A stretch of 64,000 nt of DNA. Source: CAIKMD01 sp963803265 (GTDB lineage: Bacteria; Pseudomonadota; Alphaproteobacteria; ATCC43930; CGMCC-115725). Numbering within the stretch: the first letter of the stretch is position 1; each line of letters starts with the position of its first letter. The DNA lies in contig CAWDLZ010000012.1 of the NCBI GenBank assembly GCA_963803265.1, positions 310,001 to 374,000 on the forward strand, read 5' to 3'. The position numbers and the translations under genes are program-made. The notes beneath the pieces are model-generated. The model did not search any database, was not told the origin of the DNA, and worked only from the letters and a program-made list of their open reading frames with translations. Positions 1 through 8,471 of the stretch are shown here, one piece after another.

Positions 1-174
1 ATGTTCACGCACGACGATGAATATCGCGACCCGAACGGGCTGCCCAACATCGAAGCGGTGCAGCGCGGCGTCAACGACCTCAAGGCGTTCAGCGTCATCA
101 AGACCGACATCGACGTAAACAAATACGTCAACCTGAGCCTCGAAAAGGAGGCGGCCCGCCTCAAACAGCAATAG
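1..174 (+). CDS. ABC transporter substrate-binding protein, C-terminal end (partial)
   Basis: The window opens inside this gene. The 57 codons from base 1 to the TAG at 172-174 read as the C-terminal helix region of a periplasmic substrate-binding protein of the NMT1/SsuA type, ending in a charged helix (SLEKEAARLKQQ). The ATG at base 1 is probably an internal methionine because there is no upstream sequence to judge. It lies 12 nt before the next substrate-binding-like gene on the same strand, so the two are probably co-transcribed. The assignment rests on composition and context; the diagnostic N-terminal domain is outside the window. Confidence 0.55.
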   Translation: MFTHDDEYRDPNGLPNIEAVQRGVNDLKAFSVIKTDIDVNKYVNLSLEKEAARLKQQ

Positions 175-186
175 CCAGGAGCCCTC

Positions 187-1098
187 ATGCCCGCGTCGCA
201 GTCGAATCCGAATATCACACGCTCGCGCCTAGTGCTCGAGGTCGCTTCGCAGATGATCGGATTTGATGCGGTGCAATCGAATCCGGATTATTTCCAGGCG
301 AAAGCATTCTTGGGCCCCGGGCACGGCGGCGGCAAACCCGTCGGGCTTTTCGGATCCAGCACGGCCGAGGGCATATTCGCGGTCGCGCGGCGCGAGGTCA
401 ACGTCGCTATCATCAACCCGGCCGCCGTCGCGGCGGTGGCGCGCAACGGCAAGGGCATCTTCAAGACTCCGGTGAACTTGGCCTCGATCGCGGTGATACC
501 GTCCTGGGACCAGATGGTGTTTGCCGTGCGTTCCGAGACGCGGCTGCAAAGCTTCGAAGACATTCTGGCCCGGCGCTTCCCCTTAAGGCTCTCGATGCGC
601 GGTTTGGCCGATCATGCGCTTCACGACATGTTCGACGACGTGGCTGCGGCGGCCGGCTTCACCCGCGCCGATGTAATCGCCTGGGGCGGAACCATCCGGA
701 ACGAAAGCTCCCTTCTCCATCCCGAGCCCAAGAAATTTGCGGCGCTCGTGAGCGGAGAGATCGACGCCGTGTTCGACGAAGGCTCACGCGGCTGGGTGAA
801 CGATGCGCTCGACGCCGGCATTCGGATATTGCCGCTCGCGGAGGCCACGATGAAAAAGCTCGAAACGATGGGCTACCGGCGCACCATTATGCCGAAGAGC
901 GATTTCCCGAAACTGCCCCATGACGTGTTGACGCTCGACTTCAGCGGATGGATGGTCTTCTGCCATGCCGAGACGGATGACAAGATCGTCACCGACATCT
1001 TCATGGCGCTCGAATCGCGCAAGAGCTGCATTCCCTGGGACGGGAGCGGCCCGCTTCCGACCCATATAATGTGCCGCGAGACTCCCGAGACACCGTAA
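187..1098 (+). CDS. TAXI/NMT1-like substrate-binding protein without a signal peptide
   Basis: A 303-residue protein resembling TAXI/NMT1-type solute-binding folds: a GSSTAEG turn near residue 57, a stretch predicting absence or presence of ligand-site residues (VAIINPAAVAAVA), and a C-terminal FSGWMVF segment. There is no hydrophobic leader: the N-terminus is MPASQSNPNITRSR, so either the protein is cytoplasmic or the start is mis-set. The ATG is well supported by a CAGGAG ribosome-binding site 7 nt upstream. It sits between the end of one substrate-binding gene and a second, frameshifted one, suggesting an uptake or sensing locus. The ligand is unknown. Confidence 0.6.
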   Translation: MPASQSNPNITRSRLVLEVASQMIGFDAVQSNPDYFQAKAFLGPGHGGGKPVGLFGSSTAEGIFAVARREVNVAIINPAAVAAVARNGKGIFKTPVNLASIAVIPSWDQMVFAVRSETRLQSFEDILARRFPLRLSMRGLADHALHDMFDDVAAAAGFTRADVIAWGGTIRNESSLLHPEPKKFAALVSGEIDAVFDEGSRGWVNDALDAGIRILPLAEATMKKLETMGYRRTIMPKSDFPKLPHDVLTLDFSGWMVFCHAETDDKIVTDIFMALESRKSCIPWDGSGPLPTHIMCRETPETP

Positions 1099-1158
1099 GT
1101 GATTCCGCTTCATCCAGCCGCCGAGCGATATCGGCGTCGGCTCGGATATCTCTGAGCG

Positions 1159-2092
1159 GTGGAGCGTTCCTCCATGCAGAAGATCGCCGCCAACTTTCCG
1201 CATTCGTCGGGAGCCTTACCGATTTGGATGGCGGCTGAGCGCGGTTCCTTTGCGAAGCAAGGGATCGAGGTCGAGTTTCAGCAGGCGCGCGGCTCGGCCT
1301 CGCAATATCAGGGCCTCATGGCCGGGACCCTGCAGGTCTTCACGACGCTGATGGAAAACATCGTGGCCTATGCCTATGGACAGGGCGAGGTGAAGATCGA
1401 TCCGCCGGCCGAAGCGTTCGTCTTCATGGGAAGCCAGCTCGGCAACCAGAAGCTGATGGCGCGGCCGGGGATCGATAGCATCGCCGCGCTCAACGGCCGT
1501 ACCTTGGCGGCAAGCGGTATCAGGACCGGCAACGCCTTCGCTCTACGGCCTGCTCGCCCAACACGGGCTCGAACGCGACCGGGACTATAAGGTCGTCGCA
1601 GTCGGCGGCGGGCCGGTCACCATGGAATCGCTGACGAAAGCCGAAGCGGATGCGGCTTTGATGGCCGCGCCCAACGATAATCAGGCAAAGGCGCTCGGAT
1701 TCACCCAACTCGCGGACAGCAGCGCCGCGTTGGGCGGCTATCAATCGAGCGTCTATACAGCCCGGCGCTCTTGGGCACGCGATCATCGCAAAGATCTCGT
1801 CGCGTTCATCCGCGCCCTGGTCGCCAGCCACCGCGCGGTGTTCGCGGACAAGGCTGGTTCGTTATCGGTGCTGCGCCGGCGCCTCCCGAGCCTTAGCGAA
1901 GCGGAAGCCGAAGCCGTCTACGCCGGGCTCGTCTCCGATCGATGCGGCCTCAACAGGGATGGCCGGATCGAAGAAAGTCACGTCAAGACGGTGCTCGCCC
2001 TCAATCAACGCTTTTCGGCCGAAGCTCATCGCGAAAGCGAGGCTTCGAGCTTCTATGACCTCAGCTACCTCGAAGAGGCGTTGCGGGTCTGA
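1159..2092 (+). pseudogene. NMT1-type ABC substrate-binding protein, split by a +1 frameshift
   Basis: Two reading frames together make one 310-residue NMT1/SsuA-like protein: GTG start at 1159, first half with the typical opening (FPHSSGALPIWMAAERGSF, then GIEVEF), second half from about 1540 to the stop at 2090-2092. The frame changes near 1537, where removing one T of the pair at 1537-1538 restores continuity (NA-SLYGLLAQHGL). The length 934 nt equals 311 codons plus one base. No other stop codons interrupt either half, so the break is recent or an assembly error. No signal peptide is visible. It follows the preceding substrate-binding-like gene by 60 nt. Confidence 0.7.
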
Positions 2093-2117
2093 CCACGCGA
2101 GCGGCGCAGGAACTGGC

Positions 2118-2978
2118 CTACGCGGGGAACCCAAAGAGCTTCGCCGGATTATCGACGAAGATGCGGCGCAGGAGAGTCTCGTCCTTCGCCCACTGCCCGG
2201 TCAAATCGACGAGATCGGCGTCGTTCGGCATCGGCTTGTAATAATTCGGATGAGGCCAATCGGTCCCCCAAATGAGCCGGTCGGGATGGCGCCTCGCCAC
2301 TTCCTCGAAGAATGGGAAAGTATCGGAGAACGGCAGCGTCTCTTGTTTCGAGAATCGCGGCATCACCTTGACCCATCCACGGCCGGTGTCGAGCGCTTCG
2401 AGCACGAAACGGAACTCGGGGCTGTCGAGGCCCTTGTCCGTCGGCGGGTTGCCGAGATTGTCGATCACGAAATTGCCCGGTACGCCGAGAATCCGGTCCC
2501 GCCAGGCGGCGACCTCTTCCATTCCCTCGACGAAGAATTGACAATGCCACCCGAGCTCATGGACGCGATGAATGAAGCGCGGATCGAAATCGCGTGCCAT
2601 GCGCGCGACGATCCGGATACCGACGACGCCGGCCTTGCTTAGGATTTCGAGCTCGCCGTCGGTGATATCCGGCGCCGGCACCGTGATGCCGCGAAATCGC
2701 GCGGGATCGAAGGTGAGCGCATGCAGCATCCACTCATAACTGTTTCCGTGCTGGAAAGATTGCACCATGACGCCGCGGGAGATGCCGAGCGTCTTATGCA
2801 AGGCCAGCAGGTCGTCCAGCGTGCAATCCTCGAACTCGACGCCGCGGCCGGGCTTCAGCGGGAACCGGGCTTGCGGTCCGTAAATGTGGAAGTGGCAATC
2901 GCAGGCTCCGGCAGGAAGTTTGAGCCTCGGCGCGCGAAGGTTACGGTCCGGCGGCGGCGCCTTCTTGATATCGGCCAT
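2118..2978 (-). CDS. Amidohydrolase family 2 (LigI-like lactonase/hydrolase)
   Basis: A 286-residue TIM-barrel amidohydrolase of the PF04909 group. The metal-binding signature is clear: CDCHFHIYG near residue 26 (HxH on strand 1) and WGTDWPHPN near residue 238 (the conserved Asp). The spacing and the DCHFHIYG form resemble 2-pyrone-4,6-dicarboxylate lactonases and related ring-fission-product hydrolases, which open lactones in aromatic degradation. GAGG 7-11 nt upstream supports the ATG at 2978. It converges on the frameshifted substrate-binding gene (26 bp apart). Substrate is inferred only; family membership is secure. Confidence 0.8.
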   Translation of the reverse strand: MADIKKAPPPDRNLRAPRLKLPAGACDCHFHIYGPQARFPLKPGRGVEFEDCTLDDLLALHKTLGISRGVMVQSFQHGNSYEWMLHALTFDPARFRGITVPAPDITDGELEILSKAGVVGIRIVARMARDFDPRFIHRVHELGWHCQFFVEGMEEVAAWRDRILGVPGNFVIDNLGNPPTDKGLDSPEFRFVLEALDTGRGWVKVMPRFSKQETLPFSDTFPFFEEVARRHPDRLIWGTDWPHPNYYKPMPNDADLVDLTGQWAKDETLLRRIFVDNPAKLFGFPA

Positions 2979-3114
2979 GAATTACCTCTTGGCGATCCTG
3001 CCTGCGATAACGGGCGCACTGTGCGCCTTGGCAGCCTCCGTTGCAAATGGCTGCGCTTGCCGCCGGCGGCAAGCGTGGGCCTAGTCCGCGGCGCAAAATT
3101 ACAGGGAGGAAATA

Positions 3115-3260
3115 ATGCGCGCTGCCCGTGTCGCGGCCGCTTTCGCCGTCGGCTTCCTGTACATCGGCGCCGCCCCCAGCTTCGCTGCCGGGCTCGCGCC
3201 CCTAGCCCTCCCCTAAGGGCTGACGGCCGATTATCTGCCGGCCTATATCGCCAAGGCTGG
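3115..3260 (+). pseudogene. 5' remnant of a secreted substrate-binding protein
   Basis: Behind a good ribosome-binding site (AGGGAGGAAATA) an ATG at 3115 opens a 33-residue reading frame that is a clean signal peptide (MRAARVAAAFAVGFLYIG, APSFAAG) and then stops at 3214-3216. Past the stop the same frame continues as GLTADYLPAYIAKAG, the start of a typical mature NMT1/SsuA-like binding protein, until it runs into the palindromic element at 3261. Nothing after the element continues the gene. It is therefore a truncated and nonsense-mutated remnant, apparently cut by the element. Confidence 0.65.
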
Positions 3261-3650
3261 GAAATCGCTTCCGAACGTGACCCCACTTGGGAGTGCACGC
3301 AGGTCATTGATTGCACGGGCGAAGCTGTTTCCTAGGTGGAATCACGGTTCGGCTCTGACTCACTTTTGGTGCAGGCGCCTTGCGTTCGGTTAGTCGGCGC
3401 CTTGTTCCTAAGCCGGATGCCCATTTCCCGATATAGTCGACAAACCCGTTTTGCATTCACCGTGCAAAATCGGGCGCAACGCTGACCTCACCTCAGCTAT
3501 CTCATAGAGCATTGATCTCGTTATGTAAGATTGCGATTTGGTGGGGTCACGCTTCGCATCGAACCGTGACCCCGCCTAGGAAACAGATTAGCCCGCGCAA
3601 TTAACGACTTGCGTGCACTCCCAAGTGGGGTCACTTTTGGAAGCGATTTC
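3261..3650. mobile_element. 390-bp element with long imperfect terminal inverted repeats (MITE-like)
   Basis: The outer ~95 bp at 3261-3355 and 3556-3650 are imperfect inverted copies: both begin GAAATCGCTTCC and run through GTGACCCCACTTGGGAGTGC, a shared CTGTTTCCTAGG and a TCACGGTTCG block. The inner part has no long reading frame. It holds a small hairpin (TTTTGCA-N7-TGCAAAA, about 3450-3470) and the right arm carries a nested GGGGTCACG/CGTGACCCC palindrome. Size, terminal symmetry, lack of coding and location inside a broken gene fit a non-autonomous transposable element. No clear target-site duplication is seen. Confidence 0.65.
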
Positions 3651-3652
3651 AC

Positions 3653-3717
3653 ACCCGGTTCAGGCGCCCTCCGCAAAAACCCGCGAAAGGCCCCGTAATA
3701 GGGCCTATTTCAGGTCG
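3653..3717 (-). terminator. Rho-independent terminator, conserved with a second copy at 45340-45405
   Basis: Read on the minus strand: a stem AGGCCC/GGGCCT around a TATTACG loop, followed by CGCGGGTTTTT. It lies downstream of the minus-strand binding-protein gene ending at 3987. The 65 bp aligns almost gap-free with 45340-45405, which lies just after another minus-strand gene, so this is a reused terminator sequence. Confidence 0.6.
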
Positions 3718-3986
3718 TGAGTCACACCGGAGAATCCGGAATCCCGCCTCCTCGATACGCTCGCCGGATCTTTAGCTGCGATCTTCTCTCCCAGCTCATC
3801 CTCTCTCCCATCGACGCGCCAGCCGGCGTCGGCGCTGTTCGGTTGTGATATGTGGCAGAGCGGCACGGAACCGAATTATCGCCTTGTCGATCGTCGATTT
3901 TCGCGAGATCGGCCTGGTATCTCTCGCCGATGCGCATGAGTTCGCTCGGAAGCCCGGCGATCAGAACCCGCGGCCTGTCGCGGGCA
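3718..3986. other. Unassigned intergenic stretch
   Basis: About 270 bp between the terminator and the end of the binding-protein gene. Short frames exist on both strands; one minus-strand frame (roughly 3830-3995, containing RVLIAGLPSELMRIG) looks faintly protein-like but has no start signal or recognisable family. No functional claim is made. Confidence 0.3.
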
Positions 3987-4970
3987 TCAAGGCGGGCTCG
4001 GCCGGTACACAATTTTTGCGACGTCGATGTCCGTCGTCAGCAGCCCGCTGTCACGCATCAGCGCCGCCAGTCGTTTCAGCGAGTCGACATTGGTCTCCGT
4101 TCCCGATTTCTTCACGACCAGTTGGGCGAGAAGCGCCGGGTCCATCTTGGTGTAGCTGTTGACGAGCTTGAAGAACGGCTCCTTGCCCAAATTCGCGTTG
4201 ACCCAATCCGAGCCTTTGTTCATCCCACGGATGAATTTGTTGACCATATCCGAGCGTTTTGTCGCGGTCTCGGCCGTGACGACGAAATTCGACACTTGGA
4301 TATTCGGCAGGACCGTGGATAAGGGCCAACCGAGAATCTCGATCGTGGGATCGCGAAGCGCAATGGTCATAAACGGATCGATGCTGAGAGCCGCGTCAAC
4401 CTGCCTTGCCTTGAGCGCGTCGGTCATCTGAGGCACCGCCACCTCGCGATAAGTCACCTTGTCGGGATCTCCGCCCTTGGCCTTGACCCAGCCGCGCGCG
4501 ACCATCCACTGCAAGCCATTGCGGACATTCACCGCGATGGACTTGCCTTCCATGTCTTTCCCAGTGTGTAGATTCTCGGCCTTCAGGGCGAGTAATGCCG
4601 CCGGATCGGGCGGCCGGTCGCCGATGCCGGTAGGAGTGGCGATGATGCGCAGATCGATACCCTGCTGCGCGGCGAGCAAAATCGTCGGCGTGTTCGAATA
4701 AGCGACATCGTAAGCGCCGGCGACGAGCCCTGGGATTCCAACTGCGCCGCCTTGCTGGTTGGCCTCGGTCGTGACGTCGAGCCCTTCCATCTTGAAATAA
4801 CCTTCTTGGATCGCGGCATATAAGTTTGCGATCTCGGCGATCGGAAGCGTACTGACGTGTACCGGCGTCACCTGGGCCCTCGCCGGCGAAAGTAACGAGG
4901 TTGAGGCGATCATCGTCAGGGCGATGATCGCGGGCGTCCCGCGCATGTTGACGTATCTCATGCCAGTCAC
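3987..4970 (-). CDS. ABC transporter substrate-binding protein (NMT1/SsuA type), paralogue A
   Basis: A 327-residue periplasmic binding protein with a signal peptide ending SPARAQ at about residue 33, followed by VHVSTLPIAEIANLYAA and a GIPGLVAGAYDVAYSNTP block typical of nitrate/sulfonate/taurine-type (SsuA, NMT1) receptors. GTG at 4970 overlaps the TGA of the upstream paralogue by four bases (GTGA), implying translational coupling; an alternative ATG at 4961 has a GGTGA ribosome-binding site 5 nt upstream and may be the real start. It is about half identical by eye to its upstream neighbour and belongs to the transporter operon 3987-8471. Ligand unknown. Confidence 0.82.
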   Translation of the reverse strand: MTGMRYVNMRGTPAIIALTMIASTSLLSPARAQVTPVHVSTLPIAEIANLYAAIQEGYFKMEGLDVTTEANQQGGAVGIPGLVAGAYDVAYSNTPTILLAAQQGIDLRIIATPTGIGDRPPDPAALLALKAENLHTGKDMEGKSIAVNVRNGLQWMVARGWVKAKGGDPDKVTYREVAVPQMTDALKARQVDAALSIDPFMTIALRDPTIEILGWPLSTVLPNIQVSNFVVTAETATKRSDMVNKFIRGMNKGSDWVNANLGKEPFFKLVNSYTKMDPALLAQLVVKKSGTETNVDSLKRLAALMRDSGLLTTDIDVAKIVYRPSPP

Positions 4971-5938
4971 CGCGGCTTGAACACGATTGCGGCGACATCG
5001 ATGCTGCTCGTCAGCAGCCCATTCTCCCGCATCAACGCAGCGATCCTGTTCAAGGAATTGAGATCGACCGCCGACTGCGCAGGGGATATAGGCATCGATT
5101 TGATCAAGGCCGGCTCCATCTTGGTATAGCCGTTCACGAGCTTCAGGAATGCCTCGTTGCCGGCATTGGCATTCACCCAGTCGACGCCTTTGGCGAGACC
5201 GCGCACGAACTTCTCGACGTATTCCGGCCTCTTCGCGGCGGTTTCCGCCATCACGACGAAGTCCGCAGCCTGAATGCCTGGCAAGACCGTGTGGAACGGC
5301 CAGCCGATGACCACCAGGGTCGGATCGCGTTGCCCGAAGGTGAGAAATGGATCGAGCGCCAAGGCCGCGTCAACCTGCTTGGCTTTCAGCGCGTCGATCA
5401 TCTGCGGAAATGCAACCTCGCGATAGGTGACTTTGTCGGGATCGCCCCCTGTCGCCTTTACCCAGGCGCGCGCGAACAGCCACTGCACGCCGTTCTTCGC
5501 ATTCACCGCGATCGACTTGCCTTCCATATCCTTGCCGGTGTGCAGATTGTCTTCCTTGCGGCCCAGCAGCCCGACTTGCTCCGGCGGCTGGTCGGGATTG
5601 CGCGAGCCGGCCGCGATCAAGCGGAGGTCGATCCCTTGTTGGATAGCCAGGAGATTGGTCGGCGTATTCGAATAGGCAACGTCATATGCGCCGGCAACAA
5701 GGCCCGGAATTCCGACCGCTCCGCCCTGTTGGTTCGTTTCCGTGGTGACGTCGAGCCCTTCGGCCTTGAAATACCCTTGCTCGATGGCCGCGTAGAACGG
5801 CGCCATGTCGAGAATTGGAATGACACTGACGCGGGCTACCTCAAGTTGAGCGCTCGCCGGCGCGAAGGCCACCGATGCGATCGCGCCTACGAGACCGAGC
5901 GCGGCGACAAATAGCTGACGATTAAACCATCGTTTCAT
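4967..5938 (-). CDS. ABC transporter substrate-binding protein (NMT1/SsuA type), paralogue B
   Basis: A secreted binding protein of 323 residues with a signal peptide (hydrophobic core LFVAALGLVGAIASVAF, cleavage near ASAQ). It repeats the architecture of the downstream paralogue, including GGAVGIPGLVAGAYDVAYSN, NLHTGKDMEGKSIAVN and DPDKVTYREV. Two ATG codons lie at 5944 and 5938; the GGGAGGA site directly abuts the first, so the second (MKRWFN) has proper 6-nt spacing and is chosen. It is first of the two receptor genes and lies 61 nt downstream of the permease gene ending at 6000. Confidence 0.83.
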   Translation of the reverse strand: MKRWFNRQLFVAALGLVGAIASVAFAPASAQLEVARVSVIPILDMAPFYAAIEQGYFKAEGLDVTTETNQQGGAVGIPGLVAGAYDVAYSNTPTNLLAIQQGIDLRLIAAGSRNPDQPPEQVGLLGRKEDNLHTGKDMEGKSIAVNAKNGVQWLFARAWVKATGGDPDKVTYREVAFPQMIDALKAKQVDAALALDPFLTFGQRDPTLVVIGWPFHTVLPGIQAADFVVMAETAAKRPEYVEKFVRGLAKGVDWVNANAGNEAFLKLVNGYTKMEPALIKSMPISPAQSAVDLNSLNRIAALMRENGLLTSSIDVAAIVFKPR

Positions 5939-5999
5939 CGACATTCCTCCCTGATTTCGACCGCACCCCGCGCGATCCTTGTCGGTTATTCGACTTTCG

Positions 6000-6776
6000 T
6001 CACTTCATCTGCGGCGCATGCCAGAACGCCACGCGCTTCTCGGCCCAGCTAAAAACGGCGGTAAGGATAAGCCCAAACAACGCCAGAACGATGAGCCAGG
6101 CATACGACTCCTTCACGAGAAACGATCGCTGTGCGCTCAGAATCGCGTCGCCGAGACCGCCGGTTCCTGACAGCATCTCGGAGGTGACGACGAGGATCAG
6201 GCCAAGACCGAGGCTGATCCGCATTCCGGCCAGCACGTAAGGCGCGCTCGCAGGCAGAAGAATCCGCCGCCACACGGCCGGGGTCTTGTGACCGAACGTC
6301 CGCGCCGTGTCGATCATGACCGGGTCGACGGAGCGGACGCCTTGAAGCGTGTTGATCAGCACGGGGAAAAACGAGCCGAGGGCGACGATGGTTACTTCCA
6401 TCGTTCCGCCGAGGCCGAGGAAGAGAATAAGAGCCGGCAACAGAGCCGCCTTCGGCACGGGCCGCAGCAGCTCCGTCAGAGGCTCGAATAAATTAAAGAC
6501 CGAGCGCGAATAGCCCATCAGAATGCCGAGGCCGATAGCGGCGACACAGCCGATTCCATAACCCGCGAAGAGCAGCGCGAGCGTGTGCAGGAGCGGGTCG
6601 ATGACGGTCCCCGAGATGAGGATCTGCACGAAGGTGGCGAAGATCGCGCTTGGTGGCGGAAGGAAGGTCGCATTTACCGCGCCGCTGCGAGCCGCAAGCT
6701 CAAGCGCGAGGAGCAAAATTGCGGGCACGGCGCAGCCCGCCACGACCGCGACGAGCCGTTCATTAAGGCGGCGCAT
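6000..6776 (-). CDS. ABC transporter permease (SsuC/TauC type)
   Basis: A 258-residue inner-membrane permease with about six hydrophobic segments. The cytoplasmic EAA loop that docks on the ATPase is visible near residues 155-185 (MIDTARTFGHKTPAVWRRI, LLPASAPYVLAGM). This is the sulfonate/nitrate-type binding-protein-dependent permease family. Its start overlaps the 3' end of the ATPase gene by 14 bp. A second permease (7623-8471) belongs to the same operon, so the transporter is probably a heterodimeric channel; the two receptors downstream would supply it. Confidence 0.85.
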   Translation of the reverse strand: MRRLNERLVAVVAGCAVPAILLLALELAARSGAVNATFLPPPSAIFATFVQILISGTVIDPLLHTLALLFAGYGIGCVAAIGLGILMGYSRSVFNLFEPLTELLRPVPKAALLPALILFLGLGGTMEVTIVALGSFFPVLINTLQGVRSVDPVMIDTARTFGHKTPAVWRRILLPASAPYVLAGMRISLGLGLILVVTSEMLSGTGGLGDAILSAQRSFLVKESYAWLIVLALFGLILTAVFSWAEKRVAFWHAPQMK

Positions 6777-7626
6777 GGGCTCCCCCTCCCGGCCGCGCTA
6801 GGAGATGCGCCAGCAGGCGATGCCGCAAGGCGAGAAAGGCCGGTGATTCCCGCGTTTCGATCGAAAGTCGAGGCCGAGGCAAGTTCGTCCCGATCACTTC
6901 CGAGATCGTCGCAGGACGCTGTGTCATCACCGCCACGCGATCGGCGAGAAAGATCGCCTCGTTAACATCATGCGTGACGAGGACCGCGGTGAAACGCTTT
7001 GCGGTCCAGAGATCGAGAATCAGGGCGTGAAGATCGAGACGGGTCAGGGCATCGACCGAGGAGAAAGGCTCGTCCATCAGCAATACCTTCGGCTCGGCGG
7101 CGAGCGCACGCGCGATCGCGACGCGCTGCTGCATCCCGCCGGAAAGCTGCCAGGGGTAGTGATCCGTGAAATCCGCCAGGCCCACCATCGCAAGGTACTC
7201 TCGGCATCTCGCCCGCGCTTCCTTGCGGCTCAACGCAATGCGATGGCGGAAGGCAAACATCACATTGCCGGAAACGCTCATCCAGGGAAGGAGCGATTTG
7301 CTGTATTGTTGGAAGAGGTAGACCATGTGGGCTGGCTGTCCCGTGACATCGCGCCCGCCGAGTTCGATCTTGCCGGTCGACGGCGACATCAAGCCGGCGA
7401 TCACTTGCAGCAGGGTCGATTTACCGCATCCGCTCGGGCCCACAATCGCCAGGAACTCGCCCGGCTCCACTTCAAGCGTCACCGTATCGATTGCATCGAC
7501 CTTGGCGCCTCCCGGTCCGATGAACGCCTTGCCGATTTGGTTGACCCTGACCCTCTCGCCCGTCGGCGACACCGATGTCGCATTCGCGATTGGTGATTTC
7601 ATCTCGGCCATCGAGGCGATATTCAC
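6763..7626 (-). CDS. ABC transporter ATP-binding protein (SsuB/TauB type)
   Basis: A 287-residue ATPase: Walker A GPSGCGKST, Q-loop YLFQQYSKSLLPW, signature LSGGMQQR, Walker B VLLMDEPFSSVD and switch His in VLVTHDVNEA. These make it a functional member of the nitrate/sulfonate/taurine ATPase family. GTG at 7626 forms a GTGA overlap with the stop of the upstream permease, favouring coupled translation (N-terminus VNIASMAEMKSP); ATG at 7611 is an alternative with no ribosome-binding site. The LLPW insertion in the Q-loop is characteristic of the family. It energises the permeases on either side. Confidence 0.88.
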   Translation of the reverse strand: MNIASMAEMKSPIANATSVSPTGERVRVNQIGKAFIGPGGAKVDAIDTVTLEVEPGEFLAIVGPSGCGKSTLLQVIAGLMSPSTGKIELGGRDVTGQPAHMVYLFQQYSKSLLPWMSVSGNVMFAFRHRIALSRKEARARCREYLAMVGLADFTDHYPWQLSGGMQQRVAIARALAAEPKVLLMDEPFSSVDALTRLDLHALILDLWTAKRFTAVLVTHDVNEAIFLADRVAVMTQRPATISEVIGTNLPRPRLSIETRESPAFLALRHRLLAHLLARPGGGAHAPP

Positions 7627-8471
7627 GCCGCGTCCCCGGCCGCCTCGCGAAGTCGCGCCCACCCGATGATGCGCGCTTCGCACGCCACGAACGCGAGGTT
7701 CAGAAGGTAGGCGACGCAAGTCAGCAGGACGATCGCCGCATACATATCGGCGGCGCGCATCGCGAATTCCATGCTCATCAGATAATAGCCGACGCCGTCC
7801 TGGCCGACGATCATCTCGGCCACGACGGTGACGACGAAAGCAAGACCAAGACTCGTCCGCAAGCCCGCGAGGATGAACGGTAGCGATGCCGGAAATATGA
7901 CCCGGCACAGCGTCGTCATCCGCGACACCCCGAAGGTTTTGGCCACCTGATGATAGACGGGCTCGACCGCCAATACCCCGGCGACGGTGTTGAGCGTGAC
8001 CGGAAACACGGTGGCGAAAGCGATGCTGGAGAGCCTCAGCCCATCGCCGAGACCTAGCAGAAAAATCAGCGGGGGAATGATCGCGGGAATCGGAATCGGC
8101 CGCAGCAACTCGATCGTCGGCCGCAAAGCCAGCCGAACGGGGCGCAACAGAGCAATCCCGAACCCGAGCGGCACGCCGATGGCGCAGCCGATCGCATAGC
8201 CGCGGGCCATTCGCCAAAGCGTCGAGAGGATGATCGGCAAGAGCTCGCCGTCGGCGACGCCAACAACAAGAGCCGTGATGACCGCGCTGAACGGCGGCCA
8301 ATTCACGCTTTCGACAAGGCCCGACCGGGCGCTTACTTCCCACGCAGAGAGCAGCAGCACGACCAGGAGAAGGCCGCTCGCGCGGCTGTCGCGTGCCCGC
8401 GAGAGAAAATTCGCGTACCGCCCCGATCCCCGCGGGCTTCGCGCATCATCTTCGACGACGAGCTGCGTCAC
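7623..8471 (-). CDS. ABC transporter permease (SsuC/TauC type), second subunit
   Basis: The 282-residue product has a cytoplasmic N-terminus, about six membrane spans starting with GLLLVVLLLSAWEV, and the EAA loop (VYHQVAKTFGVSRMTTLCRVI, FPASLPFILAGL). The frame is open further upstream, but the GTG at 8471 overlaps the TGA of the dioxygenase gene as GTGA, which decides the start. Genes 8471 to 3987 form one operon of permease, ATPase, permease and two receptors, continuous with the dioxygenase gene upstream; this ties the transporter to import of an aromatic or organic acid substrate. Confidence 0.82.
   Translation of the reverse strand: MTQLVVEDDARSPRGSGRYANFLSRARDSRASGLLLVVLLLSAWEVSARSGLVESVNWPPFSAVITALVVGVADGELLPIILSTLWRMARGYAIGCAIGVPLGFGIALLRPVRLALRPTIELLRPIPIPAIIPPLIFLLGLGDGLRLSSIAFATVFPVTLNTVAGVLAVEPVYHQVAKTFGVSRMTTLCRVIFPASLPFILAGLRTSLGLAFVVTVVAEMIVGQDGVGYYLMSMEFAMRAADMYAAIVLLTCVAYLLNLAFVACEARIIGWARLREAAGDAA

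Noticed and set aside
3261..3650. The palindromic element as a CRISPR-like or rRNA/tRNA feature
   Set aside because: Only two inverted arms, no spacers, no tRNA fold elements.
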